Source of the DNA: Daphnia carinata
Lineage: Eukaryota > Arthropoda > Branchiopoda > Diplostraca > Daphniidae
DNA length: 64,000 bases
Direction of reading: 5' to 3'
NCBI RefSeq assembly: GCF_022539665.2
Contig: NC_081339.1
Coordinates: forward strand, 1,364,001-1,428,000
A program made the position numbers and the translations under genes. Under the pieces are notes generated by a model. That model saw nothing but the letters and a program-made list of their open reading frames with translations. It did not search any database and had not been told where the DNA came from. This document shows positions 12,218-22,198 of the stretch, one piece after another (within the stretch, counting starts at the first letter, position 1; every line of letters begins with the position of its first letter).

Positions 12218-12835
12218 GTCCATATTTTCGGCTTTGGGCACGGCTTCACTTATGACGTGGAAACGTTATTTTAGGCTGATAGAGTCACACGTTAACGGAT
12301 GTCGATGATTCACGTAGATTCACCGATCTTCAAGTCAGATGGCAAACGCGTGGTGGACAGGTGGGTGCCTTCAGGCTGGCTAGACGTCTGCCAACGTTTT
12401 TACAGGGAGAATACCCGACAATTTTCAAATCAAGCGAGGGTTTTACAGACGGAACGGAACGGAAAATGCACGTGTTCGGCAAATCCCGGGTTTCGGCACA
12501 ATTTGTTGCAGACTCCGTGCGAAGTTTGCAACAGAGAAGGAATGAGATGGATGAAGGATGAGGGTGAATGAAAATGAGAGATGATTTAACAAAAGGAAAA
12601 ACGCTTTATTTCAGGGCTTGGGTGAAGAACAAAAGACTGCACGCTTGATTTGGAGAAACGGGGAAAAACTCAGCCAAATTTGGTGAGGAAAAACGAGACA
12701 ACTTGTCTGGATTTGAAAACTGAAAAAAGACGAACAAAGACTGTCTGGGTCGGATACTAATATAATACTAACATGTTACTCAAAAAAAGGGGCAAAAAGA
12801 AGACAGCAAAAAAAGGGGTCACTACATTTGCAGGC
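12218..12835. other. Non-coding flank, possibly LTR remnant of the older BEL copy
   Basis: No supported gene. It sits immediately 5' of the decayed gag on the minus strand, where a 5' LTR would be, but no repeat partner is seen. Its last bases (CCGTG, 12,836-12,840) are the target duplication of the young BEL element. Confidence 0.35.
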
Positions 12836-12840
12836 CCGTG

Positions 12841-13946
12841 TGTCAGAAACTCTGACGGCCGACTCACAGTCAGACGGTCGGTCTGGGACTGGGAGAAGAA
12901 ACACAGACCCAGGGAACGAGGGGACAGAAACCCTAGGCGGAGAAATCCAGCCGAATTCCGCGACATAAAAGACACACACCGTTAGACGAACGAGAAAGTA
13001 AACATGGCCGGAGGAAAAGACTGACACGCCGGTTATTAAAACCGGGGGATCGGGACTATGATATCCAAATAACTTGACGTGTTTTACCTATATATGAAGA
13101 GGAGATCTGGCGAGGAGAATTGGAACCACCTACTAGGAACTCAAACGGGAGAAATAAGGATAACTACCGCCAGAAGCAACCTTGGAACATCGGGAAGGGG
13201 AGATGGAGATATCACAGGAAGAGATCATTCCGCGGTTTGAAGAATGAAGAGTAAGCGGCGACCTCTGGTCCAACGTTGAAATCAATGTTCTAAAGTGATA
13301 AATTATCTGTCAACGGTGCGTGTTGTAGAGGTATAAAGAGGGGCCGAATAGGCCAAGAAAATACACTCACATTTCGAACACCAAGGAGGTCTACTGGTAA
13401 TTATTGTTCCCACTTACTTGTTGCTTGTCGCTCTTGCTGTTTGCTGCCTGCCGTCGTCTTTACCGTTCGCCGTTCACCGCTTGTTGCCTGGTTGCCGCTC
13501 TTCGTCTCCACCAGCCGCCGATTCGTCGCTCACGCCGCTTACCACCGCCGGTCACCGCTCGCTGATTGCTCGCTGTTTCAACGCTCTTCGTTGCCAGCCC
13601 CTGCCGCCGAGTCGTCGTCCGTGCCGTCCCACTCTGCCATCCAAATTCGCCGCAACATCTCTTCTACCAACAGTAAGTCTTTTTGCTAATACTTTACCTT
13701 TGTTATCCTTGATCAATATAGGTGTGGAACTGACCTTGCTGCCGGGTGTCCAGCCAGGAGAAGCCCGCTTGCTACGATAGTACCCCCTAGACGGGCCGTA
13801 CTATCCTTCTTTCTACCGACGATTCTAAACCGAATCTTCCGTCAAACTATACGCTGGCCCCTATAACGGGCTAGGCCAATCAACCTAGTTTTTTCTCACC
13901 ATCATTGTCTGAGTCGGCAGTCTCCGACGGTGGAAGAAATTTCATA
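12841..13946 (+). repeat. 5' LTR of the young BEL element
   Basis: Begins TGTCAGAAAC and ends at 13,946, two bases before the PBS. It carries a TATA box (13,332-13,338), a likely transcription start about 30 bases later, and a strong splice donor (GTAAGT at 13,673). The frames at 13,418-13,780 and 13,441-13,689 are composition-driven and not supported as proteins. Confidence 0.95.
13332..13370 (+). promoter_or_regulatory. TATA box and predicted transcription start in the BEL LTR
   Basis: TATAAAG at 13,332-13,338 is followed about 30 bases on by ATACACTCACATTT, a plausible initiator. This would put U3 at 12,841 to about 13,360. The 3' LTR keeps the same TATA box. Confidence 0.55.
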
Positions 13947-14019
13947 TTTGGTCCTTCGAACCGGAGACACCGACCAAAAAAAAAAATATATATACAACAT
14001 CTCTTCTTCTCATTTTTAG
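13673..14019 (+). other. Predicted intron that removes the PBS and creates the ORF1 start codon
   Basis: The donor ACA|GTAAGT (13,672/13,673) lies in the LTR. The acceptor, a pyrimidine-rich tract ending CATTTTTAG at 14,019, lies 55 bases past the PBS. Joining puts ACA next to TGTCGG, making an ATG in the context CCAACATGTC, in frame with ORF1. A nearer acceptor at 13,721 would give an intron of only 49 bases and is less attractive. Inferred from sequence only. Confidence 0.5.
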
Positions 14020-14756
14020 TGTCGGACAATCTCTTCGCGCAGCACCAGACCGCTGTCTTCGCCCGCTTCCAGTTTCTTCTCGACACAGATGCTCGTAGCC
14101 ACGAACTGTGGAAAGAACTGGAACGGACGATCCCGAAAGGAGTGTTCAGACAGCTGCGCATACCAGAGCCCTTTTCAGCCCAGAAACCAGGAAAGGCCGC
14201 TGACAAGCGAACGCGCATCACACCTTACACTCGCCCCGTACAATTGGCCCCGGACACCACTGACCGATACCTGCACGAGCACGAAAAGGCCCAGCTCGCT
14301 TCTCTGCAGGCCGTGAAAGAGTCCCACGCCAAGGTCATTTCGGGCGCCCAGAAGGCAAGCGAGGAGGCGGAAAGACACAGAGCCTACCTCCTAGAAACAA
14401 GCAGGCTCCGCCGGGATAAAGAGGATTTAAAGCGGAGGGAGGAAGCACTCGCTAGAACCAGATCTACGACCCCGGTACTGATCCCAACGCAAGAAGGCCA
14501 CCTTTTAGGCCACAACCCTTCAACATCCACCGCTAGACCGCAGCCTTCCCGTGCAGAGACCCCCTCGAGGCCTGCACCAACCACCCCATCACACTCGGCC
14601 TCCAAGCACCGGACTGCTCACACCCCTCGGACCAGGAGGAAGATAGTCCAAGAAGACAAAGTAGACAAACACCTGGCCCGAAAGTTCGCTCGTACAGGTC
14701 TCCTCTCTTCATCCGACGAAGACGAGATCCTCAAGTCTCCCGCATACTCCGCCTGA
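13905..14756 (+). CDS. BEL ORF1: extra coiled-coil basic protein upstream of gag
   Basis: The frame is open from 13,905, but the first 38 codons cross the LTR end, the PBS and a pyrimidine tract and look non-coding. The likely protein starts at a splice-created ATG (junction 13,672/14,020) and runs 245 residues to the TGA at 14,754-14,756. It has a globular N-terminal part (FARFQFLLDTDARSHELWKE), a long charged coiled coil at about residues 90-150 (EEAERHRAYLLETSRLRRDK), a Pro/Ser/Thr-rich linker, and a basic C-terminus ending in an acidic SSSDEDE motif. No cysteines are arranged as zinc knuckles. It shares frame with gag and is separated from it by 90 bases with several stops. I know no named family for it; an RNA-binding or assembly accessory role is a guess. 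Confidence 0.6.
   Translation: MSESAVSDGGRNFIFGPSNRRHRPKKKIYIQHLFFSFLVSDNLFAQHQTAVFARFQFLLDTDARSHELWKELERTIPKGVFRQLRIPEPFSAQKPGKAADKRTRITPYTRPVQLAPDTTDRYLHEHEKAQLASLQAVKESHAKVISGAQKASEEAERHRAYLLETSRLRRDKEDLKRREEALARTRSTTPVLIPTQEGHLLGHNPSTSTARPQPSRAETPSRPAPTTPSHSASKHRTAHTPRTRRKIVQEDKVDKHLARKFARTGLLSSSDEDEILKSPAYSA
13949..13964 (+). other. Primer binding site, complementary to tRNA-Tyr 3' end
   Basis: TGGTCCTTCGAACCGG starts two bases after the 5' LTR. It is complementary to the arthropod tRNA-Tyr(GUA) 3' end including CCA at 15 of 16 positions. The tRNA sequence is recalled from Drosophila. Confidence 0.8.
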
Positions 14757-14846
14757 AAATAAAATAATAAAAAAAAAAAACTCTGTTACCTGTTGAAAAT
14801 ATATAGTTAAAATCTCACCAATACTTGGGTTCATTTTCTGGTCAAA

Positions 14847-17800
14847 ATGTCCGTACGCCAGGTTAGACCCGCACGACCGGCAGAAATCTCCACTTCATCC
14901 GATGACTCTCCGAGCGAACAACGGTTGAGCCAAGTTGAGACCGAAATCCGGCGTATGAAGGAGATGTGGGCCACTCAATCCGCGACAAGCCGCCAAACCC
15001 AAAACAACATAGAAGAATTAGGTCAGACCGTACCAAAGAAAGCCGACGAAGACGACCTAGAAGCACTCACCGAAAGAGTCCACCAGCTAGAGCAAAAACT
15101 ACTCGAGTATAACGAGTTCGAGAAGAAACTAGAAACGATCACAGGCCTGATAGACGCCATAAACGTCAGGAGTAACGACGCGTTGCAGTTAGCGGCCGAA
15201 ATCATAGACCGGGCCAACCAAGCTACCTCGTGGGAAATTCACATCCCGAGGATAGTAGACAGCGTTAAAGAAGATCTCAAGGAGATTATCAACCAAGCGA
15301 AAGAAAGCCTCAGAGAAATACGGGACGACGACAGTCTTCCCGACTTGGAACCCAGCCCGATCCGCCCGGCCGAACCCCTCCGTACTTCGTCAAGAGCCGA
15401 TAATAACGGGGGCGCCAAATCGGAACTACTAGAAGAAAGAGACCTCATTCTTAAGGAACTTCGAGAAAGCATTGAACTAATGGACGCAGACCGAATCAAC
15501 CGGGAAAAATACCTCGACATCGCCGAAGCACTATGGCTTGCCATCATCTCCATCCACGAGAAACTAGCCCTGGTCTCTACAACTAAGGATAGAGCGAAAG
15601 ACCGCCAAATAGAGGACAACTTCCGTGAAAAAATGAGGAGGATGCGGGAAAGAAACAAGAAGTTCGAAACCCAGCCCTCGGTCGCAGCAAGAGCCGCGCT
15701 ACCTCTACCCATCTTCGGCGGAGAAATCACCGCCTGGAAAGGATGGAGAACCATATGGGCGACCTACGACCTCGACCCCCGGCTATCAGAAGTAGAAAAG
15801 TTCCAATACCTCCGCCTCAGCCTAAAAGGAAAAGCCGCCGAACTCGTCGCCCATTTACCCTTCGACGACAACCAATACCGGGCGGCTATGGAGAGATTAG
15901 AATCTCGTTTCGGGGACCCTGAGAAACTCAAGACCCACTATATCAACGAGCTACGACTCCTCGTAGCAACACGTTTGGGAGAATCCGCCACAACCGAGCA
16001 GCTCCAATCACTACTCGACGGGCTTAACAACGCCAAGCTAGCGCTGATAAGCCTCAAGATAGACATGGAGAGCTACGGAGCTTATATATCGGGAGATGTC
16101 CTGAAAACCCTACCACGATCACTCACCTCTAGATGGCTTAGAGAAAAGTGGTCAGACAGAGAAGAACCCTCGCTGGATATGATCCTAAAGGAACTCAGCT
16201 TGGAAATCCGATTACGAGAGAGAGAAGAAACTACGGCTAGACGACCAGAATCACCGGCCCTTCCACGGGGGGAGACCCAGGATCGATCTACCCGTACATT
16301 ATGCTTCTTTTGCCAGCAAAATCACACTCATCACCGGTGCACCATGAACACCCCACAGGCCAGACGAGACATGTGCGAGCGAGATAACCGCTGCTTTAAA
16401 TGCCTAGGACGTTCACACCGGACAGAACACTGCATGGCACGAGTACCATGCAGAAACTGCAACAGCCTGGATCACAGCCCGGCGCTGTGCTTGGTCAGGC
16501 AAAGATCCACCAATAATCCATTCCGAAGTCAATCACCCCAACGATCGACCGGGAGAACGGTCACGATTGACACCAACATCAACGTGGCTCAAACATCAAC
16601 AAGCCTTCCCACCTTCACGGCCTATATTAAGGGAAGAGAGGGAGACAACATCCCTGTCTTAGGACTGATCGACTCCGGCAGTCAACGAACCTTCATCAAT
16701 CGCGGAATCGCCAGAAGAGCAGACCGCACGAATGAAGAGACCGAGGAGATTAGAATCAACACCTTCGGGCTAACCCAAGCCCGAACGGAAATAACGACAT
16801 CCTGCGACATTTGGTTGATCTCCCAGACAGGCAACGAGTTAAAACTACGGGCAACCGAGATGGAGTTTCTCGCTAAAGCCACCCCAAGGATTCCCTCCAC
16901 GGCGGCGCAACTAGTGTCTCAGCGACAAGAAAACCTCGCCGATGACAGAGAAGACCTAGACGACAGCAAAAAGGAGTTCGACATAATCATCGGGTGTGAC
17001 TATTATTGGCACATCCTGACCCACGAAACGCTGCAAGGGTCCGATGAATCAGTAGCTTGTGCCAGCAAACTTGGATGGATTATCTTCGGAGCACCCAGCG
17101 AGGCCACCCACGTATCCACCCTAACGGCGCCAACTAACAGCAGCAGATCAGTCATGGACTTCAAGGAATTTTGGAGCCTCGAGCATATGGGGATAACGGC
17201 ACAAGAAGCCGATGAACCCGGTTTCTTAGAGACCTACCAGCGCTCCATTAAACGCGACGAAGACGGCCGATATGAAATCCTCTTCCCGTTTAAAGACAAC
17301 AGGAAGACCATGGAGACCAACAAAGAGGTAGCGCTGGCACATCTCAACAGCCTGTTAAACCGGATGAAAGGAGACGATCGCCGAGCATACCACGAGATCT
17401 TCCAACAATATATTGAGAGAGGATACATTGAAGAAGCAGACGGGACATACACCGGCATCTGCACCTACTTACCACACAGACCGGTCATCAAGCAAGAGGC
17501 CACATCAACCAAAATTAGGCCTGTGTTTGACGGCTCAGCACACCTTCAAGGTAGACCCAGCCTCAACGATTTACTCGAAACAGGGCCCAATTTAAACCCA
17601 GAATTACTAGCGGTCCTGCTCCGATTTCGGCGACACAAAATCTCCTGGATGGCCGACATTACACAGGCCTTCCTGCAGATCGGAATCCAGAAAGAACACG
17701 CCCAAATAGTACGTTTTATTTGGGTCAGAAACCCCGACGACAACCCGGTACAGTTAATAGAGTACCGGTGGAAACGAGTTCCCTTTGGGCTATCAAGCAG

Positions 17801-17921
17801 CCCATTCATCCTCAGGGCCGTGATTCTAAAATGCTTTAGAAGAAAATGGCCAAGACTTCCCAAACCTGGTCCAACAACTACGAGAACAAGTCTACGTAGA
17901 CGACTGGCTGGGAGGAGCTGA
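14847..17921 (+). CDS. BEL gag-protease-RT polyprotein (N-terminal 1,024 codons, truncated by frameshift)
   Basis: ATG at 14,847 (AAAATGTCC). Domains in order: coiled coil (about residues 20-105), further helical gag region, DUF1759 capsid-like domain (about 275-440, starting LPLPIFGGEITAWKGW), and three zinc knuckles beginning CFFC, CFKC and CRNC (about 485-555). The DUF1758 retropepsin-like domain follows, with the catalytic LIDSGSQ near 607. Then come the A17-type linker and the start of RT (IRPVFDGSA near 889, first catalytic Asp in WMADITQAF). The frame is lost near 17,832, so the last 30 residues are spurious and the YVDD box falls in another frame. Gag and protease should be intact. 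The frame carries gag and pol without a frameshift between them, as is common in BEL elements. Confidence 0.9.
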   Translation: MSVRQVRPARPAEISTSSDDSPSEQRLSQVETEIRRMKEMWATQSATSRQTQNNIEELGQTVPKKADEDDLEALTERVHQLEQKLLEYNEFEKKLETITGLIDAINVRSNDALQLAAEIIDRANQATSWEIHIPRIVDSVKEDLKEIINQAKESLREIRDDDSLPDLEPSPIRPAEPLRTSSRADNNGGAKSELLEERDLILKELRESIELMDADRINREKYLDIAEALWLAIISIHEKLALVSTTKDRAKDRQIEDNFREKMRRMRERNKKFETQPSVAARAALPLPIFGGEITAWKGWRTIWATYDLDPRLSEVEKFQYLRLSLKGKAAELVAHLPFDDNQYRAAMERLESRFGDPEKLKTHYINELRLLVATRLGESATTEQLQSLLDGLNNAKLALISLKIDMESYGAYISGDVLKTLPRSLTSRWLREKWSDREEPSLDMILKELSLEIRLREREETTARRPESPALPRGETQDRSTRTLCFFCQQNHTHHRCTMNTPQARRDMCERDNRCFKCLGRSHRTEHCMARVPCRNCNSLDHSPALCLVRQRSTNNPFRSQSPQRSTGRTVTIDTNINVAQTSTSLPTFTAYIKGREGDNIPVLGLIDSGSQRTFINRGIARRADRTNEETEEIRINTFGLTQARTEITTSCDIWLISQTGNELKLRATEMEFLAKATPRIPSTAAQLVSQRQENLADDREDLDDSKKEFDIIIGCDYYWHILTHETLQGSDESVACASKLGWIIFGAPSEATHVSTLTAPTNSSRSVMDFKEFWSLEHMGITAQEADEPGFLETYQRSIKRDEDGRYEILFPFKDNRKTMETNKEVALAHLNSLLNRMKGDDRRAYHEIFQQYIERGYIEEADGTYTGICTYLPHRPVIKQEATSTKIRPVFDGSAHLQGRPSLNDLLETGPNLNPELLAVLLRFRRHKISWMADITQAFLQIGIQKEHAQIVRFIWVRNPDDNPVQLIEYRWKRVPFGLSSSPFILRAVILKCFRRKWPRLPKPGPTTTRTSLRRRLAGRS

Positions 17922-18795
17922 CAATGTCCCACAAGCGGCGCAACTCATCTCGCAAGCACGAAAATTATTCACCACGGCGAAAATGGAACTACGCAAGTGG
18001 ACGACCAACAGCCGCGAATTGAGAGACGAGCTACCGGACTTAGACTTCCAGAACGAGCCGATAAACATGGGCCAAGACCCAAGCGATACCATCAAGGCCC
18101 TTGGGGTAGCATGGGATCCCTCAACCGACACCTTTCGGTTCAATGCCCGAAGGATATTAGAAGAAGCCGACAAACTAGACAAGCGACCGTCCAAACGGAG
18201 ACTATTCAGTCTAGCCTTAAAAGTCTTCGACCCCATGGGATTGATCTCCCCAGTAACCGTTATAGCAAAGGTTATTATGCAGAAGATATGGATCGAGAAA
18301 ACTGGATGGGACGAGCCCGTACCAGCCAAGATCATGCCGCATTGGGAGACCTTTATCAAAGGGCTATCCGACTTGACAGACACGAAAATAGATAGATGGA
18401 TCGGACCAGAAATCCAAGACCTTCATCTGTTTTGCGACGCCAGCGACGACGCGTACAGCGTCGCGGCATATCTTCAAAATGGAAACCAGACACGACTTCT
18501 CTGCAGCAAGACAAGGATCGCACCAGATCCCAAGAAATCTGTATCGACCCCCAGATTAGAGCTTCTAAGCAACGTACTCGCGGCCCGGCTTGGCCGATAC
18601 ATCGAGACCGCGTTCGCAACAGACCTCCAGAAAACCTTATGGACCGATTCTTCGATCGCCTACTGGTGGATTAAAGGAGAGTCGGGCCGTTGGAAACAAT
18701 TTGTTCACAACCGAGTCGCAGAGATTCGGGTGAACATCCCCGCCGACGCAGTACGCCACTGTCCGGGGCTACAAAATCCCGCAGACATCGCATTA
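17836..18795 (+). pseudogene. BEL RT C-terminal half (YVDD) and RNase H, frame-shifted from gag-RT
   Basis: Reading in the next frame, the RT resumes and shows the catalytic YVDD at 17,893-17,904, then the LGVAWDPSTDTFRF and VFDPMGLISPV motifs that follow BEL RT. RNase H starts at LHLFCDASDDAYSVAAYL (near 18,420), with TPRLELLSNVLAARL and LWTDSSIAYWWIKG. The next frameshift near 18,787-18,797 ends the real coding stretch in the NPADIA motif at the end of RNase H; the frame itself stays open to 18,858. Catalytic residues are retained in each piece. Confidence 0.85.
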
Positions 18796-18797
18796 CG

Positions 18798-20025
18798 GGA
18801 GCATCAGTCAGTACTCTCAACCACATGGAAGAATGGTGGGTTGGCCCGCCATGGTTAAGTGATAGCAGCCGTTGGCCGACCGGTCCGACCACCCCTGACT
18901 CAAAAGGAACCGTAGAAATTAATAAAGAAGAAAAAATAAAAGAAATAACAATAAGTACGGTCGTCACAGAAAGGCGATGGTACGAGCATCATAGTCGCCT
19001 GCGTTCCATCGTACGGATATGGGCGACAGTCCGAAGAGCGGCCAGCCGGTTTCAAGGAGGATCCAGCCCAGACACGTCAATGGCAGCCGTCGCCTTTGGA
19101 AGAGTCTTCCCAATGCTCACGGTAGAAGAAATAGAAGCCGCGGAGATAGACTTGTGGAAGGACGCTCAAACCAGCGCTTACCCCGAAGTCATTAAAGCGC
19201 TAAAACAGGGCCAACCTCCCAGGCACGAGAAGCTACGAAAACTTGGCCTCCTCTGGGACGAGAAATCCCCGGTGATCAGATGTGTCGGCCGCCACCAAAA
19301 TTGGCTCAGCTACAACAACAAGACAGCGGTAATACTCATACCAGAAGACCATTACCTGACGAAGAAAATCATAGAGCAGACACACGAGAGACTCCAACAC
19401 ACAGGAGTCAACACAACGATGGTCGAAATAAGACGCACATTCTGGATACCACGCTTAAGACAGACCGTCAAAAGGGAACTTCGCCGATGCGTCCGATGCC
19501 AGAAATTGGACGCCAGAGCTTTTAATGAAATCCCGGGCCCACTGCCGTTAGACCGACTACAAATGTCCAACCCGTTCGAGGTGACGGGAGTTGATTTTGC
19601 CGGACCATTCCCCCTTACGACAGGGCAAGTGAACACCGAGGACAAGGGGTACATCTGCTTGTTCACCTGCGCGGTGACTCGGGCTGTTCATCTGGAAGCT
19701 ACCACCGGACAAGACACAACTACATTTATTAACGCACTAAGAAGATTTTTTGCGAGGCGTGAAGTGCCGAAAGTGATGTACTCAGACAACGCCCGCGCCT
19801 TCACTCAGGCGGCCCGATACTTGAGGGCTTCATACAGAAGCGAACGTGTGTATAACACGCTTCTGGACCTCAAGGTAAAATGGAGATTTTCCCCAAGCTT
19901 AGCCCCATGGTGGGGCGGCTTTTGGGAGCGAATGGTACAAACAGTGAAAAAACTGTTGTACAAAACATTCGGCAATGAGAGACTATCGTACGACGTGTTT
20001 CAAACCGTACTAACGGAAATTGAAA
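18798..20025 (+). pseudogene. BEL integrase, in a third frame
   Basis: This frame carries the RNase H-integrase linker (HMEEWWVGPPWL), the HHCC zinc-binding domain (HERLQHTG and CVRCQKL, near 19,380-19,505) and the catalytic core. The core has first Asp in VTGVDFAGPF (near 19,593), second Asp in VMYSDNARAF (near 19,785), and Glu in GGFWERMVQ (near 19,926). It loses frame in an A-run at 20,023-20,027, and the open frame then ends at 20,048. It would process and insert the cDNA if the polyprotein were continuous. Confidence 0.9.
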
Positions 20026-20728
20026 AACCATTAACCTCAGACCATTAACATACGTCTCAGAAGACGACGACGAGCCGTTAACGCCGATGCAACTGATATC
20101 CGGACACCGACAACGTCAGAAACACCCAGTCGACGACGAAGAAAGGGAATACTCGGACCGCACCGTAATAACGCGGCGAGAAAGAAAACGAAGGAAGCTG
20201 CTAGGAATCTGGTGGGAGAACTTTTACAAAGAATACGTAGCGGACTTAGAAAGGTTCCACTGCCCGTCGCCAAACAACACAAAAACAGTGGAAATTGGAC
20301 AGGTAGTCCTTATTCACGACGACAACTGTAAGCGGTCGAAATGGAAGACAGGCCGGGTAGCCAAGATCTACCCCAGCTCCGACGGTAAGATCAGACGGGT
20401 GGCGGTATTAATCGCCGATAAAATGAGGGGGGTCGGCTCGACACCGATCTACCGGGATATGAAAAGTTTATTCCCTCTAGAACTCCACGCGGGACAGATA
20501 GACGATGATCCATCCAACACAGCACCCTTTTCGCCAGGCCGAGACCCGCCATCAGACTCTGACTCGGACTCTGAGTTGGACAATGGTCCAACGGGGGGAG
20601 TGTCAGAAACTCTGACGGCCGACTCACAGTCAGACGGTCGGTCTGGGACTGGGAGAAGAAACACAGACCCAGGGAACGAGGGGACAGAAACCCTATGCGG
20701 AGAAATCCAGCCGAATTCCGCGACATAA
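20026..20728 (+). pseudogene. BEL pol C-terminus (DUF5641) and acidic tail
   Basis: The frame resumes as LTYVSEDDDEPLTPMQLISG, followed by the DUF5641 domain (RRERKRRKLLGIWWENFYKEY, then VEIGQVVLIHDDN and a GRVAKIYPSSDGKIR strand region), which caps the integrase of BEL elements. The tail is acidic (DSDSDSELD) and runs across the polypurine tract into the 3' LTR, ending at 20,728. Confidence 0.85.
20591..20600 (+). other. Polypurine tract
   Basis: ACGGGGGGAG immediately precedes the 3' LTR and is the expected plus-strand primer. Confidence 0.75.
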
Positions 20729-21706
20729 AAGACACACACCGTTAGACGAACGAGAAAGTAAACATGGCCGGAGGGAAAGACTGACACGCCGGTTATTAAA
20801 ACCGGGGGATCGGGACTATGATATCCAAATAACTTGACGTGTTTTACCTATATATGAAGAGGAGATCTGGCGAGGAGAATTGGAACCACCTACTAGGAAC
20901 TCAAACGGGAGAAATAAGGATAACTACCGCCAGAAGCAACCTTGGAACATCGGGAAGGGGAGATGGAGATATCACAGGAAGAGATCATCCCGCGGTTTGA
21001 AGAATGAAGAGTAAGCGGCGACCTCTGGTCCAACGTTGAAATCAATGTTCTAAAATGATAAATTATCTGTCAACGGTGCGTGTTGTAGAGGTATAAAGAG
21101 GGGCCGAATAGGCCAAGAAAACACACTCACATTTCGAACACCAAGGAGGTCTACTGGTAATTATTGTTCCCACTTACTTGTTGCTTGTCGCTCTTGCTGT
21201 TTACTGCCTGCCGTCGTCTTTGCCGTTCGCCGTTCGCCGCTTGTTGCCTGGTTGCCGCTCTTCGTCTCCACCAGCCGCCGATTCGTCGCTCACGCCGCTT
21301 ACCACCGCCGGTCGCCGCTCGCTGATTGCTCACTGTTTCAACGCTCTTCGTTGCCAGCCCCTGCCGCCGAGTCGTCGTCCGTGCCGTCCCACTCTGCCAT
21401 CCAAATTCGCCGCAACATCTCTTCTACCAACAGTAAGTCTTTTTGCTAATACTTTACCTTTGTTATCCTTGATCAATATAGGTGTGGAACTGACCTTGCT
21501 GCCGGGTGTCCAGCCAGGAGAAGCCCGCTTGCTACGATAGTACCCCCTAGACGGGCCGTACTATCCTTCTTTCTACCGACGATTCTAAACCGAATCTTCC
21601 GTCAAACTATACGCTTGCCCCTATGACGGGCTAGGCCAATCAACCTAGTTTTTTCTCACCATCATTGTCTGAGTCGGCAGTCTCCGACGGTGGAAGAAAT
21701 TCCATA
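20601..21706 (+). repeat. 3' LTR of the young BEL element
   Basis: Same length and ends as the 5' LTR, with about a dozen single-base differences. Followed by the duplicated target CCGTG (21,707-21,711). Confidence 0.95.
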
Positions 21707-21744
21707 CCGTGCCCCCTACAGCCCTGCCCGCGAGGGCAGCACCG

Positions 21745-21918
21745 TAGGTGACAGTAGTTGTGACGGGAGCGTTTTCCAATTTCTTATTGGGTACATATGT
21801 CGGGGTAGCTTTGACGGGAGATATTTTTCCATTTTCTGTAAAGGTAGGTCTGTCGGGGTAGGTTTATCGTTTTTAGGGGTAGGTCTGTCGAAACCTCTAG
21901 GTACTTATGACGGGGGGT
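21745..21918 (-). repeat. Degenerate tandem repeat, same CGACAGACCTACCCC core as at 4.5 kb, reversed
   Basis: On the minus strand the core CGACAnACCTACC(CC) recurs near 21,892, 21,858, 21,842 and 21,798, with weaker units outside. It lies in DNA that was continuous with 12,835 before the BEL insertion. Confidence 0.55.
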
Positions 21919-21928
21919 ACCACTGTCT

Positions 21929-21974
21929 CTATCCCAAATCTACGCAGAGGTTAATCGAAACGAATTTGGGATAG
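21929..21974. repeat. 11-bp inverted repeat (hairpin)
   Basis: CTATCCCAAAT at 21,929-21,939 is perfectly complementary to ATTTGGGATAG at 21,964-21,974, with a 24-base loop. Function unknown. Confidence 0.6.
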
Positions 21975-22198
21975 ATTCTTTTGGACTAGTCGCCAAAAGT
22001 ACCCTAGGTTTTTCGCCCTGTCGACTTTTGTCACTCGACACTTGGACAAGTGGTCCGTGACAGTAGAACATCTGTCTCGCGATGGTTAGACTATCGGGTC
22101 CCGACGTTTGGCCGCCACAACGTTAAGTTAGTAGTAATAAGCTATTGTTATTGTGGAAGCAAAATAGAATTACAATTACGTAAGTTTAAAGTAATTTG

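Larger units (their letters stand above)
12841..21706 (+). mobile_element. Young BEL/Pao LTR retrotransposon, near full length
   Basis: This 8,866-bp element is bounded by 1,106-bp LTRs and by the 5-bp duplication CCGTG (12,836-12,840 and 21,707-21,711). Order: 5' LTR, tRNA-Tyr-type PBS, ORF1, gag-protease-RT, RNase H, integrase, DUF5641, polypurine tract, 3' LTR. By hand count the LTRs differ at about 13 of 1,106 positions (about 1.2%), mostly transitions, so the insertion is recent. Pol is nevertheless broken by three single frameshifts near 17,832, 18,790 and 20,025. These are real decay or consensus indel errors. The domain order protease-RT-RNase H-integrase with DUF1759, DUF1758 and DUF5641 is diagnostic of BEL/Pao. 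Confidence 0.95.

Noticed and set aside
13673-13721. 49-base intron with donor GTAAGT and acceptor AATATAG in the LTR
   Set aside because: Short for an arthropod intron, and it leaves no useful frame; the acceptor at 14,019 gives a better explanation.
13418-13780. 120-codon frame inside the BEL LTR (repeated at 21,178-21,540)
   Set aside because: Identical in both LTRs, biased by the CGCCG-rich sequence of U5/R, crosses the predicted splice donor, and has no domain.
17892-18383. 163-codon minus-strand frame opposite BEL RT
   Set aside because: Antisense shadow of the RT/RNase H coding strand.
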